Below, piece by piece: positions 45,382 to 55,605 of a stretch of 64,000 bases of DNA. The notes under the pieces are model-generated. The model did not search any database. It saw only the letters and a list, made by a program, of their open reading frames with translations, and was not told the DNA's origin. Location: assembly GCF_008831285.2 (NCBI RefSeq), contig NC_045148.1:21385002-21449001 (forward strand). The letters are read 5' to 3'. This stretch comes from Nymphaea colorata. Lineage: Eukaryota > Streptophyta > Magnoliopsida > Nymphaeales > Nymphaeaceae. The position numbers and the translations under genes were made by a program. The stretch's first letter is position 1. Each line of letters starts with the position of its first letter.

Positions 45382-45667
45382 ATGGGTTGCAGGCTCACCA
45401 TATCTGTATTGCTCATGACGACAGCCATACTTGTAATGAGCGATTCTACACCAGCAACGTTCGAATCAAGGGAAGCTGCTCACGACCTCAGACATGGCAG
45501 CAGCAGGAAAGTGGGGATGAAGGTTGTCATCGCCAGGGCACAAGATGGAGGAGTACTTTTTAGCGGGGAGTACAAACAAATGAGGAATAAGGTGGCTAAG
45601 GTAGGGCATGACCCATGGTTGTCTAGCAAGAGGCCGTATCCTCCTCCTCCCGTCCCTCGAGGCCACT
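45382..45667 (+). pseudogene. small secreted protein, peptide-family copy 3, 5' part, cut by Copia-6
   Basis: ATG 45382 starts MGCRLTISVLLMTTAILVM, a signal peptide, then STPATFESREAAHD, a basic middle part, and a C-terminal VGHDPWLSSKRPYPPPPVPRGH. The frame meets the TG of the Copia-6 LTR one base after His and stops at TAG in the LTR. The coding sequence continues in the same frame on the far side of the element (51147-51220). Without the insertion the protein would have 119 residues. The mature part looks like a peptide precursor: small, secreted, basic, with conserved Pro-rich, GH-containing segments near the C-terminus. The family is unknown to me, and a signalling role is only inference. 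Confidence 0.65.
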
Positions 45668-45959
45668 TGTAGAAAGAAAGAGGAGCAAGAAACAAGCAAG
45701 ATTTAACGTGGTTCGGTCTACTCAGACCTACATCCACGACAAAGGCTCCACACCTCGCTGTGTACTTTTCATTGTTTTGGGCCAAAGGCAATACACGTGA
45801 TATATGAGAGCTTCCACCAAAATGCCTAACGAATGTGGAAGGCTCTCTCACAAGGCAATACAATAAAAGAAACTATGACAGTTTCTAAAACATGCACAAG
45901 GAGAGAACGGCTATATGCCCAACGGATGGGAACAAGAAAGGAAATTGGATTCTTCAACA
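45668..45959 (-). repeat. Copia-6 3' LTR (292 bp)
   Basis: TGTAGAAAGAAAG to GATTCTTCAACA on the plus strand. Confidence 0.95.
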
Positions 45960-48900
45960 CTCCCCTCAAGTGGGGTGTAAATATTTGTACATCCCCACTT
46001 GATGAGATTCTTGTAATGTTGATATCGATTTAAACCTTTAGTAAGACCATCGGCCAGTTGATCTGAGCTTTTTGTATATGGTGTGAACAGTTCTCCTTTC
46101 TGCACTTTTTCACGAATATAATGACAATCAATTTTAATATGTTTGGTCCTTTCATGAAAAACAGGATTTGCTGCAATAGAAATTACAGCATGATTGTCAC
46201 AATGCAAGGGAATAAGAATATCAACTTGTAATCTAATTTTTGACACAAGAGTTTTAATCCATGTAAGTTCACTTGCTGCTGTAGCCATAGCCCGATATTC
46301 TGCCTCAGCACTGGATCTGGACAATACACTCTGTTTTTTACTTTTCCAAGATACAATGTTTCCTCCAACAAACATACAATAAGCGGTGGTGGATTTTCTG
46401 TTTGAACTACCAGCCCAATCGGCATCAGTATAACCACACACTTGATGATGACCATTCCTTTTGTACCATATACCTTGTTCTGGAGCCTCTTTAGATACTG
46501 CAATATATGATTGATGATTTTTCAATGATGTTCAATAGGAGCATGCATGCAATGACTAGCAATACTGACTGCATATATTATGTCAGGCCTTGTAATAGTT
46601 AAATAAATAAGCTTCCCTACAAGGCGTTGGTAGCCTTCTTTGTTAATGACAGGTTCATCAGGAGTAATTTCAATCTTTTGACCGACTTCAATAGATGTCT
46701 CTATCAGCTTGTACCTAATCTTTCCTGTTGTTTTGAGCAAATCCATCGTGTATTTTCCTTGAGATAGAAAAAGACCTTTGTGTGAGTGAGCAATCTCAAT
46801 TCCTAAAAAATAGCGAAGCCTTCCCAAATCTTTTATGTCAAAAGCATCATGAAGAAGCTCTTTAGTCTTCAGAATTCCTTGATCATTTGTTCCTGTAAGA
46901 ATTATGTCATCAACATAGACCAAAATAATAACAAGATGATCATCCTTTCTTTTGATAAACAAAGAATTGTCGGCATTGCTTCTAGCAAAATTGTGTTGCT
47001 CTAGGAAGTTGCTCAGATGATAGTGTCATGCTCTTGGAGATTGTTTCAAACCATAGATAGCTTTATGCAACCAACACACAAGCTTACCATTTGCCTCTTT
47101 TGGATGCCCAGGAGGAAGTTTCATATACACTTCTTCTTTCAACTCTTCTTGCAAGAAAGCATTTTTAACATATAATTGGTACAAAGGCCAATTGTAATTG
47201 CAAGCAATAAAAAGAATTACTCTGACAGTATTCATTTTTGCTACGGGAGCAAATGTTTTCTCATAATCTAGGCCTTGTGTTTGTATGTATCCTTTTGCTA
47301 CCAGTTTGGCTTTGTATCTTTCAACACTTCCATCACTTTTGTGTTTTATCTTGAACACCCATCGACATCCCACAACCATTTTGTCAGGTGGTAAGGTGAC
47401 AATATCCCACGTCTTATTTTTGTATAATGCATCAAGCTCTTCATTCATGGCCTTTACCAATAACAAGTCCTTCTTTGCTTCTTCATATGTAGACGGTTCA
47501 GAACAGCTAGAGACTTGAGACAAATAAGCTTTATATGTGTTGTTAATTCTCTCATACCCAACATAATGCTCGATCGGATAGTCAATGGAAGTGAGCATGA
47601 CATAATCAGACAAATGAGTAGGAGGTTTGGCTTGACGTTCTAATCTTCTCAAAGGAAATTAAATGTCATTTTGATCATCTATATTTTGACTATCAATCTG
47701 GTTCTGTGATGTATCATTTTCTGTGTTGGTCTGTTGAAAAGTTTCTAGTGGATGGTAATACAATCTCCCCCTGAAAACCATTCTTGTAAAACACGTTAGA
47801 ATTAGACAATAAATTCTTCCCCTCAATATGTTTCTTCTGTGCTGGCTGAGGAAAATAGGGTGTATTTTCATTAAATACCACATCCCTAGATATTAGAAGA
47901 CGCTTTTCTTCTAAACTATAGCATTTGTACCCCTTTTACGAGATGGAATACCCTAAGAACATGCATTTAAGAGCTCGACTACTAAGTTTATCTAAATTTT
48001 GATTTTGGGTAGCAACAAAAACAACACATCCAAAGGTTCGCATGTGGTTTAAATTGAGTTTTCATCCCTTTAGGATTTCAAGAGGAGCACGATCCTGAAG
48101 TTGCTTGCTAGGAAGACGATTAATAATATAACTTGCATTCAAAAGAGCATCACTCCAATAAATTCTAGGAACATTCATTTGGAATAACAAGGCTCACGTG
48201 ACTTCTAGGAGATGTCGATTTTTTCTTTTGGCTACTCCGTTTTGTTGAGGAGTCCCTACAGAGGTAAACCGATGATCAATACCATATTGTTTTTCAAAAC
48301 TTTGGAAGGTGGAATTTTTAAACTTAGTGCCGTTATCAGTTCTTAGAGTTTTAATTTGCACTCCGTATTGATTTTTAATCATATTAAAAAAGATTTGAAA
48401 TTTGTCAAAAACTTCACTTTTATTTTTAAGCAGATACATCTAAGTGATTTTTGAAAAATCATTAATAAATGTAACATAATATCTAAAGCCAGAATAAGAA
48501 CTCACAGGGGCTGGTCCCCACACATCGGAATGTGCCAAATCAAATGGATGTTCAGTGACACTATTAGACTCAGGAAGAGGAGGTCTACTCATCTTAGCAT
48601 AACGGCACACATCACACAAATGACAATCATAATAACATGTAGGAAATAAAACTTTCAACTTGTAACTGGAAGGATGGCCAAGTCTTTTACGCCACAAAGA
48701 GCTATCAAATTTAGCAATCAAAGCTTTATTTTCATGTTCAAGCACATATAGTCCATTGGTAATTTTTCCCTTACCATTCTTCGTCAACCTGTCCTGAAAG
48801 ATCACATCATACGGTGAGAATATAATATCACAGTTCAAATCATTGGTGAGTTTAGAAACAGATAATAAATTTGTAGACAGCTTAGGAACAACTAAGGTGT

Positions 48901-50181
48901 TAATTTTTTTGTCACTATCAAAGAGATTAACACTACTAATACCTTCAACTCTCACCTTGGATCCATCTGCAAAAACGACAAAATTATTCTCATGTACATC
49001 TTTAATATTATAGTGATTTATAGTAGATGAACACATATGCTCGCTTACTCCAGAATCTATAATCCAGTAAGAGCAAGTAGAGAGAGTACCTGGAAGATCT
49101 TGACTAGATGCCGAGGCGACCATGACAATCTTCTCCTTTTGTTTGTATACATTCTGAAGAAGCTCAGTGATAGTCTTCAATTGGGCAGCTACGTCAGTGG
49201 TTTCTGTGGCAGCAACTTGAGCAGAAGCAGTAGAGTCATTTGGACACCGACCTTGAGATGCTCCTGGTTTCCCGTGCAGTGTCCAACACCTATCACGAGT
49301 GTGCCCATTCTTCTTACAATTATCACGAGTGTGCCCATTCTTCTTACAATAAGTGCAAGTAAACCTGCTATTTTGATTTCTCGATTTATAGCCATATGAC
49401 CCTTGACTATCCCTTTTGTTCATTGTAGCAGCATAGGCAGTAGTATTGGCATGAAACGCAGATTTGTCAGAACTCTCGCTTGCTGAATTTTCTGGTTGAG
49501 TATCTGGGTTCATAACTTAACGACCTGTTTCTTCTCTCATAAGGGTGGACAAAATATTATTGACAGAATGTAATTCGGCTGAGAGCAAAATTTGACTTCG
49601 AATATGTTCAAAATCATTTCCAAAACCTGCTAGGAATTGAAAAGTCTTCTTCTGTTGCCTGAGTTTTTTTTATGGAGCATTATCAATATATGATGCAGTG
49701 TATATGTCATATTCATCCCATAAACACTTCATTTTGCCATAATAATCAGCAATACACATATTTTCCTTTTTTAAACTATGAATTTGACATGATAGCTGAT
49801 ACATGCAGATAACATTGTTTTGCTCAATATACATTTTATTTGCATTAATCCATACATCATGAGCACTAGCCAGAAACATAAAGTTTCGAGCAATTTTTGG
49901 CTCGATGGAATTGAGAAGCCATGACATAACCATGTGATTGATGGATTTTTATTCCTTAAAACGTGCTTCAGTTTCATGTGTTGAGTAATTTTTCCATCAA
50001 TATAACCCAACTTTGATCTACCACTCATACATAATGTAACAGATCTAAACAACAATAAATAATTTCTTCCATCTAGTAGAGTAGAAGTGATTTTGGTATT
50101 TGGTACCTGATCTTGAACAACTATTCTCTCCATTGTAGAGTCTGACCACTGGTTTGGTGTAGAGAAGCTATTTCCAGCCAT
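45911..50181 (-). pseudogene. Copia-6 gag-pol remnants
   Basis: Reading leftward. Gag from ATG 50181 (SDSTMERIVVQ) with a frame break near 49,930. Zinc-knuckle region with a perfect 30-bp tandem duplication (49,291-49,350) that repeats CKKNGHTRD. Protease WIIDSGVSEHMC (about 49,060; DSGA changed to DSGV). Integrase HSDVWGPAPV, RTDNGTKF and QQNGVAKRKNRH. RT with WVFKIKHKSDGSVERYKAKL, a stop after QSPRA (near 47,028), then [11 protein letters not shown] (about 46,895-46,930). RNase H with DADWAG, AEAEYRAM and [14 protein letters not shown]. The last frame has no stop before the 3' LTR and reads into it to 45,911. At least five frame breaks make it non-functional. Confidence 0.88.
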
Positions 50182-50851
50182 GAATCTGTTGTGAAACAGG
50201 AGGCCGCAAATGAAGAACAGAGAATCACGCGGGACAGGTTGAGGTTCTCTCTAGCAGGAATTTGCAGAATGCGTCTCAGACCCTCGGCACTTGTAAATTC
50301 AGCAGCTGCTTATAGGATCATCCAAAAATTCTGAAATTTGGATAAAAAATACTAGACATGTGCCGGAATCCAATGCCACCAGGCTCAGCTTCTTATTCGA
50401 CTCCAATAAAAAACGCGCCCCAGAAAAAGTCACGCCTAGACCTGAAGTTGCAGGAAGCACTCCAGTGATAGGGGTCAATCAAAAATTTATACCTCATCCA
50501 CTGCTGCTCCAAAAAATCTGAAATTTTGTGTGGAGAATCCTCAAATACAGATGCTTCCAGAGAGCCTATGCTCAACCCAAACCGCTGTCGGAGCTGGCAG
50601 CGCCGGTCGCCGGAATCTGGTGCAGTTTTAGATTTCGCAGGTTCTATAAAACGAAAAAAATAGTATCCAAAGAAAAATGTTTGTCTCTTCAATGAATGCT
50701 CCAAAAAATCTGAAATTTTGCAGTAGAATTCTCAGATGCAGACGATTCCAACGAGCCTATGTTTGACCAAAACCGCCACCAGAGTTGACAGCACCGGTTG
50801 TCGGAATCTGGCACAGTTTCAGAATTTAGAGGTACACTTGCTCTTATACCA
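50182..50851 (-). other. Copia-6 untranslated leader
   Basis: Between primer-binding site and gag, with short ORFs only. It contains a decayed internal repeat (caaaaaatctgaaattttg-like at about 50,510 and 50,700). Confidence 0.6.
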
Positions 50852-51141
50852 TGTAGAAAGAAAGAGGAGCAAGAAACAAGCAAGATTTAATGTGGTTCGG
50901 TCTGCTCAGACCTACATCCACATCAAAGGCTCCACACCTCGCTCTATCCTATTCATTGCTTTGGGCCAAAGGCAATACACGTGATATATGAGAGCTTCCA
51001 CCATAATGCCTAACGAATGTGGAAGGCTCTCTCACAAGGCAATACAATAAAAGAAATTATGATAGTTTCTAAAACATGCATGGAGAGAACGGCTATATGC
51101 CCAACGGGTGGGAACAAGAAAGGAAATTGGATTCTTCAACA
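50852..51141 (-). repeat. Copia-6 5' LTR (290 bp)
   Basis: Pairs with 45668-45959. Confidence 0.95.
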
Positions 51142-51146
51142 CCACT

Positions 51147-51220
51147 CATCCCATCTGACGGTCGGGCACAATAGGTTAAAACCTCCGCCACCTCCCTTCC
51201 AGGATGGTGTTCACTTGTGA
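51147..51220 (+). pseudogene. peptide-family copy 3, 3' part beyond Copia-6
   Basis: Continues the frame of 45382-45667: SSHLTVGHNRLKPPPPPFQ and on to a stop at 51218-51220. The VGH-N-R-x-K-P-P-P-P-P block echoes the VGH-D...KR-P-Y-P-P-P-P block on the other side, so the intact precursor had two related Pro-rich units. The exact 5-bp duplication supports the join. Confidence 0.6.
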
Positions 51221-53929
51221 ATTCCATCCCTTTGCTTGTTTGAAAGTGCACTTTTTTGTCAACAATTGTTGGTATAATTAGAGCATTGATCATAATATGC
51301 TGAATTAGTTTATCGGTTTCTAATGGATGTAAGAAGTTAGTTTTTGGGGATTACACCTTCCGAACTTATTATGGAAAAGCAAATACGATGTTGAGAGGTC
51401 AAAGGACAGGATGTAGCCGTATGACAACTGATCCAGGCTATGTCACGAAGGAACCAAATGACCATCCTTGCAATACCACCAAGTGGTGAAGAGCCACATC
51501 CCCCAAGGCAACACTTTTGGACGACCAGCAACCTCACGAGTGAGTTACAAACCCTCCTGTTCAGTTGCTGCAATATTAGCGTACTGTAACGACCTCAATT
51601 CGAAGGCAATTTTTTTTAAAAAAAATATATTCATAATTCTGTTCGCATTGTCTTTGTATGAGAGTGGGGTGGCCGCACAAAAAAAAATTGTAAAGAGTAT
51701 TGCCGACTATCTTGGAAGAGTCGAGAACTTTTGAAAGACGGTGCTTCAATATAATGATTAAAGGTAAAAAAATAAAAATATATATACAGAATTATGTGAA
51801 TTCATCCACCACCCATTTGTTCTCCTTATAGGGTGCCGGGCATTACGAGTTTATTCAGTCAGAGTTGAAGTTGCAGTGTTGACTGTGCATTGAGAAGGGC
51901 ATTGGGTGCAAAGGGCGTGAGAGTTCTTGGGTGTAAAAGTTTACGCGGTGAATTTAGGTGAGTTTACTTGAGCCTCTCTTTGTTATGTTAGCTTACATTT
52001 TGTGATTATAGGTTGTTGGGTTTTAGCTCATTTTGTGAGTTATTTTCGTTTCGTTATTAAGTTTTTCTTAAGTATATTTTGTCAAGTTTATTATTGAAAA
52101 TTATTTTGAATGTCGATTCAGTTTTTTTTACGTAATTGTTTGGGTTTAAAGGTCCACATTTTCACCGACAAAAATTATATTGATTTTTTGAGAAAAAGGA
52201 ATCCGTGTGAGGTTAGACCATTCCTGCCAAACACAATCAGTAAAAGAAAACGCTTAGTTCTGTGGAGGAAGATTTTTCAAACATGCTGAAAATGACTACG
52301 TACGGCATCTAAGGAGGATAGTTGAGCCTCATGAGTGGCAGAGCCTTGCAGTCCCCTTTATCTTTTTAGGCGTTTTTTTTTTTGGGTCTTTTTTGTCTAT
52401 TCTTCCTCTGTTTCTGTTTCTGTTTCTGTCCCTTTTTTATTTTTTATTTTTGGTATGCGATATTGTTATATATTAATGAAAATTTTCAGCAGGCTTTCTA
52501 AAGAGAGTTGTCAGTCGACCCATTGGATTCAGATTTGATTTTAAATGTCCATGTCTAGGTCCAAACCTGAATCCAACTAAATGATACCTCGTTCGGCCAG
52601 ATTCATTGTAAATCGGATTACCTCATTATAAAATCTGATTTTCGAAGCCAATCGGTCAGCTTGCATCTAAAGAAAAGAATAATCAATTCATGGCAAAGCA
52701 TCTATATATCGAGCATGCATCATTTTTGTTACAGTGCCATGTGAACCAGTATTTCATACGGAGAACCAGAGATTTTTAAAAAATGGACCACCAAGATGCC
52801 CATACGTGTGTAGTTGCAGGTACAAAAGTCCTGAAACGGACACAACATGTGACCAAGGACGGATACAACCTGTGACCAATAAGATAAGTTATATGGGCTT
52901 CGATAGAGGTCCAGGGACAGGTGCGAATGCGCCACTCAGTATAGACATAGCAAATTTTTGAAGTAGATTCATTGGTTACTTACAAAATATCTTTGTTTTC
53001 AAATAACCCTCTAGGTACTGACATATTCAGGCCACCACTATAAATAATATGGCAAAGAATGTAAAAATTTTGGACCTTAAATGTACTCGAATACCAACTT
53101 CCAGAACATCCAAATTCAAATAACTAATAGCTTATGCAAAGAACATCTTGCCGAGTCCCATATCCAAAATAATTTTCAATAGTAATTGAACTCACAAAAA
53201 TGAACTTAACCAAGCAACATAAAAATGCACAAACGCTTGAGTAGTAACCAACCAACCACTATTCATTAATGAAATGCTTAGACGGACGAAAGAACTACAA
53301 AAAGAACTCAACAAAGAAGATCGCCAAGTGAGTTGACAACCACAAAAGAGCTCCATTGCATTCTAATAATTTTTTATTATTACTTTTGGCCAGTGGTGGA
53401 ACCCAACATGAGCTCAACGACCAGGCAAGAGAGAACCCGAGCATTTTCTAGATCCACTCTTCTAAACAGTCGGTGATGAAGCGCTACAAAGAAACAAAAT
53501 GAGTTCGAAAATTCAACCGGTTCAAGTCATTATCCAACACAAGATAAAGGTACTGAAAGCAACTAAACATAGAAAATTCATATCATTCGCTTGACCATAC
53601 GAACTGCAATACGCTCGAAACCAAACTAAGCATCAACGATCATTATAACCAACCATTAGATTAACACACAAAGGCCCCATGGGCGGAGGTAGGTGTGGCC
53701 AACATGTGGGTAATTACCCAAAAAAACCTACAAAAAGTAATTATTTTTATATTGACACATCAAATAACTGGTGCCCTTTAGAAACTTGAAATTTATTAGT
53801 AGAGCCTCTTTGGCAGAAAGTTCTGACTCCCCTGCACAAAGTTCCTCATTGATTGTCTCTAATTAAGCAGAAGAATGTGGTTTCTTTTGCAATATGAAGA
53901 ATACGATTGGTGGAGGTAGCGGCATCGAA
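51221..53929. other. intergenic, no gene seen
   Basis: AT-rich spacer with T runs and a tttctg hexamer repeat (about 52,405-52,425). ORFs up to 88 codons lack recognisable motifs. Confidence 0.5.
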
Positions 53930-54252
53930 TTAGGAAGGGAGGTGAAGTGTCAGTACACGGTGTCCGGGAACCTCTGGAACAACTTCTCCATCGAAATGGT
54001 CGCGGCACAATTTCTCCAAAACAGCCTCGCGACATTGCTGACGCTGTGTATGTGCTAGCTGTTCCAGATCACCTCGGCCCCTTGAACGCCTCCACCTTTC
54101 AATCCCCAACCTTGATTCATATGTTCGGCCACATGGATGGTAAAACACCCCTTCATATCCACCACTTTTTTAAGCTCTTCTACGCTGGGTGCAGATAATG
54201 GCACCTGGAATGAATCTAGCTCCTCTTCCTTGACATTACCCTTCAAAATCAA
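53930..54252 (-). pseudogene. SABATH methyltransferase, C-terminal exon (broken)
   Basis: Minus strand begins LKGNVKEEELDSFQVPLSAP, then SVEELKKVV and a GCFTI-like segment. This is the SABATH block where the family has E-E-K-L-D-S-F-N-x-P and P-S-x-E-E-V. Downstream, after a frame change, AVLEKLCRDHFDGEVV corresponds to the C-terminal helix region that closes the methyltransferase fold. At least one frameshift or stop separates the parts (frame ends near 54,055). It belongs with the blocks at 54.9 and 60.4 kb. Confidence 0.65.
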
Positions 54253-54897
54253 ACTCTAAATGCTTAGGTTTGCCCGTTAACCAGTAACCAGTGTGTAGAA
54301 CAGGGAAAACAAACGAACAGCATTTCAAACATCGCATTATCCATGAACTAGTAAGTATTTTCTGGTATACCATTTTGAGACGCCGTTAGTTCAAATTCTT
54401 TTCACCTATTTTTTGGAAATCAATGGAGATGATACCAATGATGCAAATTTATACTCGACAATTGGAGAAACCATAAAAAATAAACAAACAAAAAATAGCA
54501 AATAGTCTCAACATTTGAATTGAGGCGAGGATGAATTTTTCCCAAAAATAACAAAAAAGAAAATATTTTTAAGAATTGCGAAAGAAAAAAATGTGCCACA
54601 TTAAGCATACGGGCAGTTGCTCACGTCAGCCCCTCAATGTTTCTTTATTTTCACATTAAGCATCTTTAAGTATATTCTTTGTTATGTATACCAGTGCCCA
54701 TTTGGATATAGAAATCTTTGAATGAGTGCCCCTCCAACATTTTTTTTTTTGGTTCCGCCACTAGGACGTGACTATTGTGTAAGAGAATTTTATAAGAAAC
54801 TTTTAGCCTGCAAAAATAACATCTTTGAAGAAATGACTCTCAAAGGAATCCATCAAACATATACACAAGACTGATTGGGATGTATCTGGTGAACAAA
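54253..54897 (-). other. spacer between SABATH exons, probable intron
   Basis: AT-rich with T runs. No coding match was seen. Confidence 0.45.
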
Positions 54898-55170
54898 TTA
54901 TCTGAGAATGTGCTCGAGATATGCAGTCCATAGATCGTAACTTGCCACATCAGGTGCCATCCATTCATGGCTACATAAAAATTGCAGAATCAGTAGTCCT
55001 CCCATCACCAGTTTCTCCGCCCTTGCACTTAGAAATGCCATCGTGTCTGACTTGAACTGGGCAAAACAAGCATTTAAATCGTCCGAACCACCGCCGTAAC
55101 AGTGCACCCTCCCCTTGTTGGCTGCACCACCAGGAGCTTTGGAGATAAAACAGGGAGAGAGCATATGTGT
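54898..55170 (-). pseudogene. SABATH methyltransferase, central exon
   Basis: Minus strand: SKAPGGAANKGRVHCYGG, DLNACFAQFKSDTMAFLSARAEKLVMGGLLIL. This matches the family's SK-x-P...NKGR and QF-x-x-D-x-x-x-FL-x-x-RA-x-E-x-V-x-GG-x-x-V/L block. It lies between the 60.4-kb block and the 53.9-kb block in the correct order for a minus-strand gene. The segment after GGLLIL no longer resembles the family well. Confidence 0.75.
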
Positions 55171-55283
55171 AGGAGAAGTGTAATTGCTTCCTCGATTAGA
55201 AATGAACGACTTACAGAGGTATATATACAATCAATTAAAACAGAAAAAATGAAGGAATCTGCCTTAAGTAGTTGTTTTCCCTT

Positions 55284-55583
55284 TGTTAAATTTAGTGTAA
55301 AATTGAAAATTGTAAAGCTTTGCTGCGCTGTCTTGAACGTTGAACCAAGAAGTCGCATACTCCAAACGACTAGATTTCCCAACGTTCAAGACAGCACAAC
55401 ACGTCTCTTTCTTCTTCCCTTCCTTGTTTAGCCCCTAATTAGGCATTTTTCCCTTACCGTTGAAAACTAAACGTTGTAAATCCTTTGTATATTTATTACC
55501 ATTTAACGAAAGGGAAAGGCATTCAACTCGCCATTCCTGCCCGTCTCTCTCTTCTCTCACATTCTCCATGAAGGAATTTCACA
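55284..55583 (+). repeat. Copia-7 5' LTR (300 bp)
   Basis: TGTTAAATTTAG to GAATTTCACA. It contains a perfect 15-bp inverted repeat, GCTGTCTTGAACGTT at 55327-55341 with its complement at 55381-55395. Confidence 0.95.
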
Positions 55584-55605
55584 TGGTATCAAAGAATTGA
55601 ATTTA

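Larger units (their letters stand above)
45668..51141 (-). mobile_element. Copia-6: Ty1/Copia element inserted in peptide copy 3
   Basis: LTRs at 45668-45959 and 50852-51141, with the exact duplication CCACT (45663-45667 and 51142-51146) and TG...CA termini. On the minus strand the site after the 5' LTR reads TGGTATAAGAGC (50840-50851), one base off the usual primer-binding site. Pol is in pieces. The LTRs differ at several sites, for example aacgtgg against aatgtgg near 50,890, and by 2 bp in length. Confidence 0.95.

Noticed and set aside
51337-51573. 78-codon minus ORF with Cys and Gly, considered as a secreted Cys-rich peptide
   Set aside because: No signal peptide at its start, and the opposite strand is equally open.
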